Positions 34,374 through 43,919 of a stretch of 64,000 nucleotides of DNA are shown here, piece after piece (the stretch's first letter is position 1; each line of letters starts with the position of its first letter). The stretch is taken from assembly GCA_019114585.1 (NCBI GenBank), contig DXFE01000037.1:1-64000 (forward strand), in the 5' to 3' direction. The stretch is from Gemmiger_A avium. GTDB lineage: Bacteria > Bacillota > Clostridia > Oscillospirales > Ruminococcaceae. Made by a program: the position numbers and the translations under genes. Under the pieces are notes generated by a model, which ran no database searches, was not told the origin of the DNA, and saw nothing but the letters and a program-made list of their open reading frames with translations.

Positions 34374-35254
34374 AGGTTTTTCCTTTTCCGATAGCGGCGG
34401 ACAGCCAGACACGCACCGGCCACCGCCAGCATTCCGCCCACCAGAAGCACCGCCGCCGCGGTGATGCGGCCCAGTTCCAGATTCAAGAACCAGTTGTTGA
34501 ACAGATGCTGCAGCAGGTACATGCTCTCGTGAGGGTACTGCCCCGCCACGAGGTAGGCTTCCCGGAACACCTTGAAGCTGTTGATCAGGCTGAGCAGCGC
34601 GGTCAGGTACAGGGTGGGGCGCAGGCCCGGCCAGGTGATCCAGCGGAACACCTGCCAGCTGTTTGCCCCGTCCACCGCGGCGGCCTCGTACTGGGCGGGT
34701 GGGATACGGTCCAGCCCGGCGGACCAGAGCACCAGGTCATAGCCGCTGTTTTTCCACAGATAGGTAGCGATCAGCACCCAAAAGGCCGCGCCGGTGCCCA
34801 TGAAATCCACCGGGGCGGCCCCCAATGCAGCCAGCAGGCTGCTGACCAGCCCGTTTTGTGCAAACAACACCTTCCAGAGCAGCACAATGCTGGCCACCGG
34901 CACCGCCAGCGGCAGAAGAAAGCTGGTCTGGAACAGCTGCCCGTGCCGCCCCACCGCCCGGGCCAGCAGCGCCATGACCAGGCTCACAGCCAGCAGCGCC
35001 GGGATACAGGCGCAGAGAAACCGGGCTGTATTCGCGGCGGCGGTGTGGAACGCCCGGTTGGTCAGCACCGTCTGGTAGTTGGCCAGCCCCAGAAAGCGCC
35101 GTCCCGCCGCGTCGGTAAAGCTGCGGCGGATCACCTCCAGAAACGGCAGCAGGTAAAAGACCGCCGTGCCCAGCAGGCTGGGGGCCAGCAGCAGCGCCGC
35201 GGCGCGCCATCCGGCCCGCTTATTCCTGTTCCGCCAGATACAATTTGAGCGCAT
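34367..35254 (-). CDS. Carbohydrate-type ABC transporter permease (MalF-like)
   Basis: A 295-residue protein with six predicted helices. The EAA loop is QYEAAAVDGANSWQVFRWITWP near residue 195. The chosen ATG at 35254 lies inside the end of the binding-protein gene (overlap 35 bases) next to GGGGGTGGAGG, so translation coupling to the upstream, now amber-interrupted, frame is possible. Confidence 0.87.
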   Translation of the reverse strand: MRSNCIWRNRNKRAGWRAAALLLAPSLLGTAVFYLLPFLEVIRRSFTDAAGRRFLGLANYQTVLTNRAFHTAAANTARFLCACIPALLAVSLVMALLARAVGRHGQLFQTSFLLPLAVPVASIVLLWKVLFAQNGLVSSLLAALGAAPVDFMGTGAAFWVLIATYLWKNSGYDLVLWSAGLDRIPPAQYEAAAVDGANSWQVFRWITWPGLRPTLYLTALLSLINSFKVFREAYLVAGQYPHESMYLLQHLFNNWFLNLELGRITAAAVLLVGGMLAVAGACLAVRRYRKRKNLC

Positions 35255-37514
35255 CCTCCACCCCCGTTCGGGCCTGTTCCAAGGTGACATCGCCCGCGAT
35301 CAGGGCGTTTGCATTCTGTAAAAGGGCGTCCCGGACGGTATCGTCCGGCTGGGTGACCGGCGTTTGCAGCGCGTCGATCAGCGCCTGTACGTTCTGCCGG
35401 GCTTCGGGGTCCGGGCAGTTGGCCTTGATGCTGCTTTGCAGCGCGTCGGCCCGCACCGGCATCCCGTCCTGCTGCCAGGAGGCCTGCACCTCGCTGCCGA
35501 ACAGAATGGCGACAAATGCCCCGGCTTCCTCCGATGCGCCGGCGCAAACGGCCGCCAGTGTGCGGGGGGTATAGGCCCCCTGCACAAGGCCCGGACGCTG
35601 TATCAAAGAAACGCCCGCCCGGTCTTTGCGGACCGCCGTCAGGTAGGAGGGGGTGAGCATTTCCTCCCAGGCCAAAAGGGCGTTGCCGGTGGAAAAGCAC
35701 TCGTAGCTGCCGTCGCCATAGCTCACGCTCTGCCCCTCGCTGCCGCCGGAGATCACCCCGTTTGAAAGCAGGCCTTTATAATTCTCCATGCCGTAGTAGC
35801 TGCCCACCTGCTGCACAAATTTCAGCACAGCTTCCACCGCGTCCCCGTTCATACCGTCCTCGGTCAGGGCGGCGGCGCTGCTGCCCAGCACAAAGTCCAG
35901 CAGCTGTTCCACGCTGACAAACCCCAGGCCGTAGGGCGGTTCCAGCTGCTCATAATATCCGGCGCTGGTGTAATCCCAGGCGGGGCGGGCGGGCAGCTGC
36001 AGCAGGTACTCTGCCAGCGCGTCCAGGCTGTCCAGCCCTGCCAGGTCCTCCGGGGCCCCGCAGAGCACCGGCACCGAGAACCGGGCCGGAAGTACAAACA
36101 CGCCCTCCTGCCCCCGGAACGGGTCCACCAGATTGCTTTGCAAAGCGGACAGGTCCACCCACTCACTCAGATCGGCCAGAAGCCCCTTGTCCCGGTAGGC
36201 CTGCCAGTCCAGCCCGTCCAGAATCAGCACATCCGGCCCGGAACCGGCCAGCAGGGCGGTGTTCAGCGCGGAGAGGGCGTCCTCCCGGGTGGTGGCGCCG
36301 TCCTCCATTGCCACCTGATAGGTCACGGTAAGGCCGGGATTCTGCTACTCGTATACTTCGATCGCCGCCCGCACCGTATCGTTGTTTTCCAGGCTCCAGA
36401 CGGTGAGGGCGGCGGTGCTCTCCTCCGCCGGGGCGTCGGCGTCCCAGTAGTAGCGATAAAGATGGGCGGTCATGGCATCCTGCCCGCCCTCCAGGCTCAC
36501 TGTCAAGAAGCTTCCGTCGGCGCAGCAGGTCAGACCCATAACGACCGCCTCGCTCCGGGACAGGGCGGTGGACGCCCCGTCTACCACCAGTTCTGCTAGG
36601 TCACCGCCCTTGGCCACCCGATAGATGCCCTTGGAGGATGCATAGTAATAGTTTCCTTCTGCGTCGGCGCAGGCGGCAAAAGCGGCGGCGGAGGCATTGG
36701 GCAGGCTGTCAAACACACAGGCCGTGGCTTCATCTGCATCGGTGCGCAGCAGTTGAACGCCGGTATCCATATAAGCTAGGCTGTAATAAGCTCCCAGCTC
36801 GGTGGGATCCGCCGCCATGCCGGAAATAATGCTGCGCTGCAGGGTATTGGTCAGGGCGGTCAGTTCTTCACAGGCGCCGGTGGCCAGGTCCAGCTTCCAG
36901 GGGCTGGTGGTTTTCATCATGCCGTTTTCATCCACCAGAACGGCGGGCGCATCCGCGCTGGCCGGGACCAGGCTCATGCCCAGCAACAAAAGGGATTCCC
37001 CGCCCAGCGGGTAGGCATCCGAAAGCTGCACAATGTTTTCCGGCAGGGTGACCGGGTCCAGGGCGCCGGTCTCCGGGTCCAGCGTCCAGTAGCTTTCCTT
37101 GCGCTGGCCGTTATCTTCCTTCACGGCGGTAACAAAGCAGCCGCCGTCCGGCAGCATGCGGCACACCCCGAAGGACTCCGCCCCGGCTGGCTGCCAGTCC
37201 ACGGTAATCTCCTGCCAGGTGGCCCCGTTGTCAGCGCTTGTCAACAGGTGCAGCGTATTGTCCGCCCCCGCTTCCAGCATCCGCACCGAGCCGTCCGCCA
37301 GGGCCACCGGCGTTTTATAGCTGCGGGCGTTTTCATCCGGCGTGACCTCTTCTTCCCGCCAGGCGCCGGTGGTGGAGACCGCGCTGTCCGGTTCCAAGGT
37401 ATTCTGCCCGCCGGCCGAAGAGGCGGGTGCTTTTCCGCAGCCTGCCAGCGCGGCGGTCAATACCGCGGCCAGCACACCGGCCGCGATCCGTTTTATGATG
37501 TCTGTTCGATTCAT
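35220..37514 (-). pseudogene. Beta-propeller/solute-binding lipoprotein gene interrupted by one in-frame TAG
   Basis: Read through, the frame has 764 codons. Lipobox LAGC (Cys26) comes first, then a propeller-like part with BNR-type pieces (NGATWQEITVDW), then an extracellular solute-binding domain (LTVWSLENNDTVRAAIEVYE, then TAG at 36345-36347, then QNPGLTVTYQ). The frame is identical on both sides. The intact homologue at 39597 has a sense codon at the matching place, and binding proteins usually have Lys or Gln there. Without suppression a 389-residue lipoprotein without the binding domain is made. No second frameshift is seen, so the change is recent, a polymorphism, or a sequence error. 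Confidence 0.85.
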
Positions 37515-37556
37515 GATCTGACCTTCCTTTCCGCCCAAAGCGGGAGTATGGTTCTG

Positions 37557-37562
37557 AGTATA
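37557..37562 (-). promoter_or_regulatory. -10 element for the interrupted binding-protein operon
   Basis: Minus strand TATACT with no good -35 at 17 bases, as expected for an activator-dependent promoter. The inverted repeat at 37584-37610 overlaps the -35 position. Confidence 0.5.
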
Positions 37563-37583
37563 CAAAGGAAAGCTGAAAAAATC

Positions 37584-37610
37584 CTGGAAAGCAGGCGGGC
37601 GGCTTTCCAG
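37584..37610. promoter_or_regulatory. Inverted repeat, likely regulator site
   Basis: CTGGAAAGC (37584-37592) and GCTTTCCAG (37602-37610) form perfect 9-base arms with a 9-base spacer between the divergent binding-protein and response-regulator genes. Confidence 0.55.
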
Positions 37611-37631
37611 ATTTATTCAAGGAAACGGGTG

Positions 37632-37637
37632 TATAAT
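37632..37637 (+). promoter_or_regulatory. -10 element of response-regulator gene 1
   Basis: Perfect TATAAT with poor -35, 25 bases before the start codon. Confidence 0.55.
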
Positions 37638-37661
37638 ACAATAGGAAAAGGAGGCACGATC

Positions 37662-38342
37662 ATGCGGATCTTACTGATCGAGGACGACGCGGCCCTGTGC
37701 ACGGTGCTCGTTCCGGTATTGGAAAAGGCGGGGTTTGGCTGCGATGTGTGCGGCCGCGGCCCCGAGGGTCTGGCGCTGCTGCGGCAGAACCCTTACGATG
37801 CGGTGATGCTGGACCGGATGCTGCCGGGCATGGACGGGCTGGAGCTGCTGCGTGCCGCCCGGCGGGCCGGATGTTCGGTGCCGGTGCTGCTGCTCACGGC
37901 GCTGGGCCGGGTGGAGGACCGGGTGGACGGGCTAAACGCCGGGGCGGACGATTATCTGACCAAGCCCTTTGACAACCGGGAACTGATTGCCCGGCTGCGG
38001 GCGCTGGGCCGCCGCCCCGCCGAAACGGTGGACACCCGGTTGCGGTGCGGCGACCTGACCCTGGACCCTGCCGCCCTGACCCTGACCGGCCCGGCGGGAG
38101 CGGTGCGCCTGTCCCGCAACGAAAACGCGCTGCTGGAGGCGCTGCTGCGCCGCCCCGGCCAGCTGGTGGGGCGGGACGCCTTGTTCCATGCGGTATGGGG
38201 CGCGGAGGATTTTGTGGAAGAGGGCAATCTGGACAGTTACATCCATTTTGTGCGCCGCCGCCTGCGGGCGGTGGGCAGCCGCACGGCCATCCAGACCGTG
38301 CGGGGCATGGGCTACTGTCTGGCCGGGGAGGACACGCCATGA
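37662..38342 (+). CDS. OmpR-family response regulator 1
   Basis: A 226-residue protein. The receiver domain is residues 1-120 (acidic pair EDD at 7-9, phospho-acceptor Asp51, Lys in LTKPF near 104). The winged-helix DNA-binding domain is about 128-222 (AVWGAEDFVEEGNLDSYIHFVRRRL). The start at 37662 follows AAAGGAGG. It overlaps the kinase gene (ATGA), so the two are coupled, and it is divergent from the interrupted binding-protein operon, its likely target. Confidence 0.95.
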   Translation: MRILLIEDDAALCTVLVPVLEKAGFGCDVCGRGPEGLALLRQNPYDAVMLDRMLPGMDGLELLRAARRAGCSVPVLLLTALGRVEDRVDGLNAGADDYLTKPFDNRELIARLRALGRRPAETVDTRLRCGDLTLDPAALTLTGPAGAVRLSRNENALLEALLRRPGQLVGRDALFHAVWGAEDFVEEGNLDSYIHFVRRRLRAVGSRTAIQTVRGMGYCLAGEDTP

Positions 38343-39595
38343 TCCCGGCGCTGCGCCGGCGGCTGACCGGGCTGTACGCGCTGCTCTCGGCGCTGGTGCT
38401 GGCGGCGGCCCTGGCCGCGGGCGGAATGCTGGAGGCCCGGGCATTGTGCCGGGCCGATGAGGAAAGCCTGCTGCAGGCCCTGGAAACGCTGGCCGCCCGG
38501 GTAAACAGCGGCGCTTTGGCCGACAGCTGGCTGGCCGAACTGGAGCAGACCTACGACTGCCGGTTTTATCTGGAGGACAACGGTGTGCCCCTGGCCTATA
38601 CCCGGCAGAACGGCACCGGGGACCTGGTGGCCGGCGACCTGCTGGCCCGCTGCGCCGCCCTGCCCGCGGGGCAGACCGGGCGGTTCACCTTTACCGGGCC
38701 GGACGGCCGGCAATACCGGTGCGCGGCGCTGGCGCTGGTTCCGGCCAATCTGCGCCAGCCGGCCCGCCCGCTGCTGGCGCTGCGCAGCGCCGCGCCGCTT
38801 CGGCGGCAGCTGGCGGAGGTGGCCGTAAAATACAGCCTGCTCTGGGCGGGGGGCGTGGCGCTGCTCGTCGCGGCAGGGGCGCTGCTGGCCCGGATCGCCC
38901 TGAAACCCACCGGTGAGGCGCTGCGCCGCCAGAACGAGTTTGTGGCAGCGGCCAGCCATGAACTGCGCAGCCCGCTCACGGTGATCAAAAGCAGTCTGCA
39001 GGCCGCGGCGGACGAGCCGGCGCGTCAGGACAGGCTGCTGACCATTGCCCGTGCCGAGACCGACCGGATGCAGCGGCTGACCGAAGAACTGCTGTTTCTG
39101 GCCGGGCAGGACGCCCACGGCCTGACCCTGCGGCCGGAAACGCTGGAGCCGGACACCCTGCTGCTGGAATTCTGGGAGGCCTGGCAGGCCCCCGCCCGGC
39201 AGAGCGGTCATCCGCTGACGCTGAATCTGCCGGATGACCCGCTGCCCGCCTTGCGGGCAGACCGCCAGCGGCTGGAGCAGCTGCTGGGCATCCTGCTGCA
39301 CAACGCACTGGACTACACCCCCGCGGGCGGCGGCATTGAACTGGCGGTCTGCCGACGGGACAAGGCGGTGCGGTTCTCGGTGCGGGATCACGGCCCGGGC
39401 GTGCCGGACCGGGACAAGGGCCGCATCTTCCGCCGGTTTGCCCGGGGCGAGAGCAGCCGCACCGGCAAGGAGCATTTCGGGCTGGGGCTTTCCATCGCCC
39501 GGCAGATCGCACTGCTTCACAAAGGGAAACTCTGGGTGGAGGACGCGCCGGGCGGCGGCGCGGTGTTTTATCTGGAACTGCCGGTGGACCGGTAA
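38339..39595 (+). CDS. Sensor histidine kinase 1
   Basis: A 418-residue membrane kinase. Two helices (about 15-35 and 163-185) flank a small extracytoplasmic sensor. The dimerisation domain has the phospho-acceptor His near 207 in ASHELRSPL. The ATPase domain shows the N box LHNALDYTPAGG, DHGPGVPDRDKG, and FGLGLSIA. It lacks a recognisable sensor family in the extracytoplasmic loop. It ends one base before the convergent second binding-protein gene. Confidence 0.93.
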   Translation: MIPALRRRLTGLYALLSALVLAAALAAGGMLEARALCRADEESLLQALETLAARVNSGALADSWLAELEQTYDCRFYLEDNGVPLAYTRQNGTGDLVAGDLLARCAALPAGQTGRFTFTGPDGRQYRCAALALVPANLRQPARPLLALRSAAPLRRQLAEVAVKYSLLWAGGVALLVAAGALLARIALKPTGEALRRQNEFVAAASHELRSPLTVIKSSLQAAADEPARQDRLLTIARAETDRMQRLTEELLFLAGQDAHGLTLRPETLEPDTLLLEFWEAWQAPARQSGHPLTLNLPDDPLPALRADRQRLEQLLGILLHNALDYTPAGGGIELAVCRRDKAVRFSVRDHGPGVPDRDKGRIFRRFARGESSRTGKEHFGLGLSIARQIALLHKGKLWVEDAPGGGAVFYLELPVDR

Positions 39596-39596
39596 C

Positions 39597-41834
39597 TCAG
39601 TTCTGTTCCGCCAGCCGCAGGGCGGCGGCTTCTTTCACCGCCTGGCAGGCGGTTTCGGGGGTAAGCTCCCCGTCGTACAGGCGGGCGGCGGCTTCCCGGG
39701 CCGCGGCTTGCAGCACCGTATCGGGGATCACAGCGGTGAGGGAATCCAGCACCGCGTTTTCGTCGTTGGTGACCGTAAAGGGGTCGGTCTGGCGCACCCG
39801 GTCCAGGGCGGCGGCCAGGCCGCTTTCGGTGACCGGCAGCGCGTCCAGGCCGGCGGCGCTCTGCACCGTATCCGAAAGCATCAGCTGCAGGAAGTCCAGC
39901 GCCAGGGCCTGGTTTTCACTATTTACCGGCAGCGCGGCTGCGCAGAGCGGTTCCAGCACACCTGTGCCCTCCACGCCGGGCATCGGATACAGGGTCACTT
40001 CACCGGGGGCGGAGCCTGTCAGGCTGCCCTCCTCGTCCCGCTGCAGCAGGCTGAACGCGGTGGCCTGCACGGCGCTGCCCCAACCTTCGGCAAACCAGCG
40101 GCCCTCGCCGTTCCAGAAGTTGTTCAGGGTACCGGCGGAATATCCGGCGGCATAGAATTCGGCGTTTGCCGCGCCCTCCATCTCCGGTTCTTCGCCCGCG
40201 GTACTGGCCTGGATGGTCTTGGCCCCGGCGGCACGGGCGATGCGGTTCAGCTGTTCGGTAAATTCGGTATAGGCGTCCGGCTGGAACTGCCCGTCCCGCC
40301 AGATGGCGTCGGCGCTGGCCGGGTAAAACAAATCAAATATCTGCTCATACAGAGAACTGGAAAACGCCAGGCAGGCATTCGCCTCTCCGCTTTGCTCCAT
40401 GGCGTCGGCAATGCCGGACAGGGAGAGCAGCCGGTCGTCCACCGTATCCGGGCGGCCGCCCACGATGTAGGCCCGCATCCCCATGGGCACGGCGTACAGC
40501 CCGTCCTCCCGGGTGTAAGCGGCCAGAACGTTTTCCCGCACGGCGCTCCAGTCGGCCAGGCCGGTCAGATCGGTGAGCAGCCCCTGCCGGATCAGCGAAT
40601 CCCCCGCCAGGCCGTCCAGAATCAGCAGGTCGGGGCCCGTGCCCGCCAGCAGTTCGGTGTTCAGCTGCCGGATCACGTCCTCCCGGGTGGCGCCGGTGCC
40701 CTCCGCATTGGTCATGCCTACCGTATACTCGATCCGGGTTTCCGGGTGAAGGTTGTTCCATTCCGCGATGGCCTGCCGCACCAGGGCGCTTTCTTCCAGA
40801 GAATAGACGGTCAGGGTGTTCTCCACCGTCTTGGCCGGGTCGTACACGTAGCGGCAGAGGGTCTGCCCGCCGCCGCTCTCCACCAGCAGCCAGAGCGCAC
40901 CGTCCGAAGCCGCGCAGCCGGTAAAGGCGCTGGTCGACTCGGGGCCCCAGGCATAGTCGCTGCCATGCATCAGGATTTCCCGGGTGTCCCCGGACAGGGT
41001 ATAATGGGAGAGGATGCGTTCCTGCTCGTTTTCATAGGAGAGGTGATAAAAGCCCTCCCCCTCCCAGTCCGGGAAGATGGTGCCCATGGGCAGGGTCAGG
41101 CTGCTGGCTTTCTCCATCTCCGGCAGGGTATACGCCGGGGCATAGCCGTTGCTTCCGGCCCACGCATACCCATTGCGCACGGCGCTGGCATAGAAGCTGG
41201 CCCCGCTGCCCTGGGCTGACGGTTCATACTGGTTGACCAGCTTTCCCTCGGTGCTGAACACCGCCCAGTGGCCATTGTTGGCCGAGACAAAGACCCAGCC
41301 CTCGCTGACCCCGTCCAGCGTGCAGAACAGGCCATCGCCAAAATTGCCGGTCAGCAATTCACAGCCGGTGAAATCCACCGGGATGGAGACCAGCGCACCG
41401 TTCTCCACCCGCCACAACCGGAAAGGGGTATCCTCCGGCTGGGTATTTTGTTTGCCGGCCAGCAGGTAGAGGGTTCCTGCCTCGTCGGCGGCCATGCTGA
41501 CCCTGTAGGCGCCATCCGCACAGGCGGCGGCCAGTTCTTCATCCCAGGGCAGGGGCTGTCCGGTGACCGTGCCGTCCGGCTGGACGATATAGCTGGCCGC
41601 CCCGCCCTGCCAGCCCTCCTGCCGGTACAGGGCTTCCACCGTGGACGCGCCATAGAGAGTGACGCTGCCGTCCGCGTTGGGGAAGATCCCGGTGCAGTAA
41701 AAATCCGGATCGGGCAGCGGGATACGCTGCTCCACATAGCCGCCGGACACCGTTTCCTCCTGGGGAACGGCCCGGCCGCAGCCGGTCAGCAGCACAGCGG
41801 CGGCCAGAACCGCCGCAAAAAGTTTTTGTTTCAT
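39597..41834 (-). CDS. Beta-propeller - solute-binding fusion lipoprotein
   Basis: A 745-residue intact homologue of the broken gene at 35220-37514. Lipobox LLTGC (Cys19) is followed by about 310 residues with repeated G/S/Y-rich beta strands resembling a propeller. A family-1-like extracellular solute-binding domain then starts near residue 335 (LTVYSLEESALVRQAIAEWN, LLAGTGPDLLILDG). No permease genes follow, so it may feed the permeases at 33519-35254 or act as a sensor partner for the adjacent kinase. AGGAGGCAAGGT precedes the ATG. Confidence 0.83.
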   Translation of the reverse strand: MKQKLFAAVLAAAVLLTGCGRAVPQEETVSGGYVEQRIPLPDPDFYCTGIFPNADGSVTLYGASTVEALYRQEGWQGGAASYIVQPDGTVTGQPLPWDEELAAACADGAYRVSMAADEAGTLYLLAGKQNTQPEDTPFRLWRVENGALVSIPVDFTGCELLTGNFGDGLFCTLDGVSEGWVFVSANNGHWAVFSTEGKLVNQYEPSAQGSGASFYASAVRNGYAWAGSNGYAPAYTLPEMEKASSLTLPMGTIFPDWEGEGFYHLSYENEQERILSHYTLSGDTREILMHGSDYAWGPESTSAFTGCAASDGALWLLVESGGGQTLCRYVYDPAKTVENTLTVYSLEESALVRQAIAEWNNLHPETRIEYTVGMTNAEGTGATREDVIRQLNTELLAGTGPDLLILDGLAGDSLIRQGLLTDLTGLADWSAVRENVLAAYTREDGLYAVPMGMRAYIVGGRPDTVDDRLLSLSGIADAMEQSGEANACLAFSSSLYEQIFDLFYPASADAIWRDGQFQPDAYTEFTEQLNRIARAAGAKTIQASTAGEEPEMEGAANAEFYAAGYSAGTLNNFWNGEGRWFAEGWGSAVQATAFSLLQRDEEGSLTGSAPGEVTLYPMPGVEGTGVLEPLCAAALPVNSENQALALDFLQLMLSDTVQSAAGLDALPVTESGLAAALDRVRQTDPFTVTNDENAVLDSLTAVIPDTVLQAAAREAAARLYDGELTPETACQAVKEAAALRLAEQN

Positions 41835-41879
41835 ACCTTGCCTCCTGTCGTGTTGTGTACACAGGATATCAGGGAAAAA

Positions 41880-41908
41880 TCTAAATCCGGTCTAAAACGG
41901 GCTTTAGA
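41880..41908. promoter_or_regulatory. Direct repeats, likely response-regulator 2 site
   Basis: TCTAAATCCGG (41880-41890) and TCTAAAACGGG (41891-41901) are tandem 11-base repeats, the phase used by OmpR-type dimers, followed by an inverted TTTAGA (41903-41908). They lie between the divergent binding-protein and response-regulator genes. Confidence 0.65.
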
Positions 41909-41930
41909 CAGAAAATAGACCCGGCTTTTT

Positions 41931-41936
41931 TATACT
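41931..41936 (+). promoter_or_regulatory. -10 element of response-regulator gene 2
   Basis: TATACT with no good -35. The upstream TCTAAA repeats are placed for activation. Confidence 0.5.
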
Positions 41937-41973
41937 ACTATACACCATATCCTGTAAACGGGAGGACCCTGTT

Positions 41974-42645
41974 ATGCAATTGCTTTTAATAGAAGACGAC
42001 CGGGCGCTGTGCGAATTTCTGGTTCCGCTGCTGCGCACCCACGGCCACAGCGTGACCGCCGCGCACACCGGCCCGGACGGGCTGGCGGCGCTGCGGGAGG
42101 GCGAATTTGACGGGGTGATCCTGGACCGGATGCTGCCCGGGCTGGACGGGCTGACCCTGCTGCACACCCTGCGGGCGGAGGGATTCACCCTGCCGGTGCT
42201 GATGCTCACCGCCCTGGGCGCGCCCGGCGACAAGGTGGAGGGGCTGGACGCCGGGGCGGACGACTACCTGGCCAAGCCCTTTGACGCCAGCGAACTGCTG
42301 GCCCGGCTGCGGGCGCTGGCCCGGGGGCGCAGCGGCGGATACGGGGCGGTGGTGCGCTGCGGCGACGCGGCACTGGACACCGGGGCCCGGGTGCTGACCG
42401 GGCCGAAAGGCCGGTGCGAGGTATCCGGCCGGGAAGCGGCGCTGCTGGCCTTTCTGTTCCGCAACGCCGGGCAGGTGCTGCCCCGCGCCCTGCTGCTGGA
42501 CCGGGTGTGGGGCGCCGACAGCGAGGTGGAAGAGGGCAACCTGAATAACTACATCTTTTTTGCCCGGCGACGGCTGCAGCAGGTGGGCAGCCGGGTGCAG
42601 ATCCAGACGGTGCGCGGGCTGGGCTACCGTGCGGGCGAATGCTGA
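41974..42645 (+). CDS. OmpR-family response regulator 2
   Basis: A 223-residue protein closely similar in plan to regulator 1: EDD at 7-9, phospho-acceptor Asp51, Lys in LAKPF, winged helix from about 125 (RVWGADSEVEEGNLNNYIFFARRRL). The start follows GGGAGGACC. Its last bases overlap the kinase start (ATGCTGA). It probably binds the TCTAAA repeats upstream and controls itself and the divergent binding-protein gene. Confidence 0.95.
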   Translation: MQLLLIEDDRALCEFLVPLLRTHGHSVTAAHTGPDGLAALREGEFDGVILDRMLPGLDGLTLLHTLRAEGFTLPVLMLTALGAPGDKVEGLDAGADDYLAKPFDASELLARLRALARGRSGGYGAVVRCGDAALDTGARVLTGPKGRCEVSGREAALLAFLFRNAGQVLPRALLLDRVWGADSEVEEGNLNNYIFFARRRLQQVGSRVQIQTVRGLGYRAGEC

Positions 42646-43907
42646 CCCGGCTGCGCCGCCGCCTGACCATGCTGGCGGCGGTGCTCACCGGCAGCGTGGT
42701 GGTAGCAGTGGCGGCGATGTCCTTTCTGCTCTGCGGCCGGATGTACACCGCCCAGCGGCAGGCGGCTTTTGAAGCGGCGGTGTCCGATCTGGCCAGCCAG
42801 TGGGAACTGGACAGCGCGCTGGACTGGCAGAGAATCCAGGATTCCGCTGCCCGCAACAGCATCCGGTTCTATTTTGCGGAGAACGGCTCCGCCCTGCTGC
42901 TCTCCGGCCTGGCGGAGGAGAGCGACCGGGCGCTGGTATGGCAGGCGCTGCGGCTGGCGGGCTTTGACCCGGACACGCCGCCTCTGTCCGCCGGAGGGCA
43001 GGCGCAGGCGCTGGAACGGGTGGAGCTCACCGGCGGCGACGCCCGTGTAACGGCCCGCAAGCAGGCCACCGGCCGCGGCTGGCGGCTGCTGGTTGCCTGG
43101 CAGCCACTGGCGGGTGAGCAGCGGGTACTGCGCCGTACCGCCGCAGTCTTTTTACTGGTGGCGCTGGCGGGGGTGGCCCTGCTGGCGGCGCTGTGCTGGC
43201 TGGTGGCGGGGCGGGCCATCCGCCCGGTGCGCCGCGCCATGGACCAGCAGCGGGAGTTTGTGCGGGCGGCAGGGCATGAACTGCGCACCCCGCTGGGGGT
43301 GCTGCGGGCCGGGCTGGCAGTGCTGCCCGGCGAAGACCCGGACACCGCCCGGCGGCACATCGGCCTGCTGGACAGCGAAGCCGCCCGGATGGGCGGCCTG
43401 ATCGACCAGCTGCTGATCCTCTCCGGCGGGGGGCTGGTGCAGCCGGGCCCTGCACAGCGGCTGGAACCGGACACCCTTCTGCTGGAGATGGCCGAAGCCT
43501 GGGAACCGGCGGCGCGCCGGGCCGGGCGGCGGATCGAAGCCGCTCTGCCCCCGGAACCGCTGCCCCCGGTGCAGGCCAGCCGGGAAGAACTGTGCCAGAT
43601 CCTGAGCATATTTCTGGACAACGCGCTGCGCTACGCACCGGCAGGATCGGCGGTGGAGCTGGCCTGCTGCCAGCGGGGCCGCCGCATGGTATGGGAGGTG
43701 CGCGACCACGGCCCGGGCGTGCCGGACGCGGATAAGCCGGCCGTATTCCGCCGGTTCTGGCGGGCGGAATCCTCCCGCGCCGACCGGCAGCATTTTGGTC
43801 TGGGGCTCTCGGTGGCCGCCGAACTGGCCGAACGCTGCCGCCTGCAGCTGGGGGTGACCGACACGCCGGGCGGCGGCGCCTGCTTCTGGGTGGCGGCTGT
43901 TCTATGA
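42639..43907 (+). CDS. Sensor histidine kinase 2
   Basis: A 422-residue membrane kinase with helices near 8-32 and 165-190 and an extracytoplasmic loop of about 130 residues. The phospho-acceptor His is near 213 in AGHELRTPL, the N box is IFLDNALRYAPAGS, and DHGPGVPDADK and FGLGLSVA complete the ATPase domain. It is a homologue of kinase 1, suggesting that the whole regulator-kinase-binding protein set was duplicated. Confidence 0.93.
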   Translation: MLTRLRRRLTMLAAVLTGSVVVAVAAMSFLLCGRMYTAQRQAAFEAAVSDLASQWELDSALDWQRIQDSAARNSIRFYFAENGSALLLSGLAEESDRALVWQALRLAGFDPDTPPLSAGGQAQALERVELTGGDARVTARKQATGRGWRLLVAWQPLAGEQRVLRRTAAVFLLVALAGVALLAALCWLVAGRAIRPVRRAMDQQREFVRAAGHELRTPLGVLRAGLAVLPGEDPDTARRHIGLLDSEAARMGGLIDQLLILSGGGLVQPGPAQRLEPDTLLLEMAEAWEPAARRAGRRIEAALPPEPLPPVQASREELCQILSIFLDNALRYAPAGSAVELACCQRGRRMVWEVRDHGPGVPDADKPAVFRRFWRAESSRADRQHFGLGLSVAAELAERCRLQLGVTDTPGGGACFWVAAVL

Positions 43908-43919
43908 AGGTGCACCTGC

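Noticed and set aside
35220..36326. Downstream part of the broken lipoprotein as its own gene
   Set aside because: The best start is a GTG inside the binding domain with no ribosome site or signal peptide, and the frame continues from the upstream part.
36345..36347. Amber codon as pyrrolysine or suppressed sense codon
   Set aside because: TAG ends other normal genes such as the DUF951 gene, prfA is present, and the site is not a known Pyl context; mutation is simpler.
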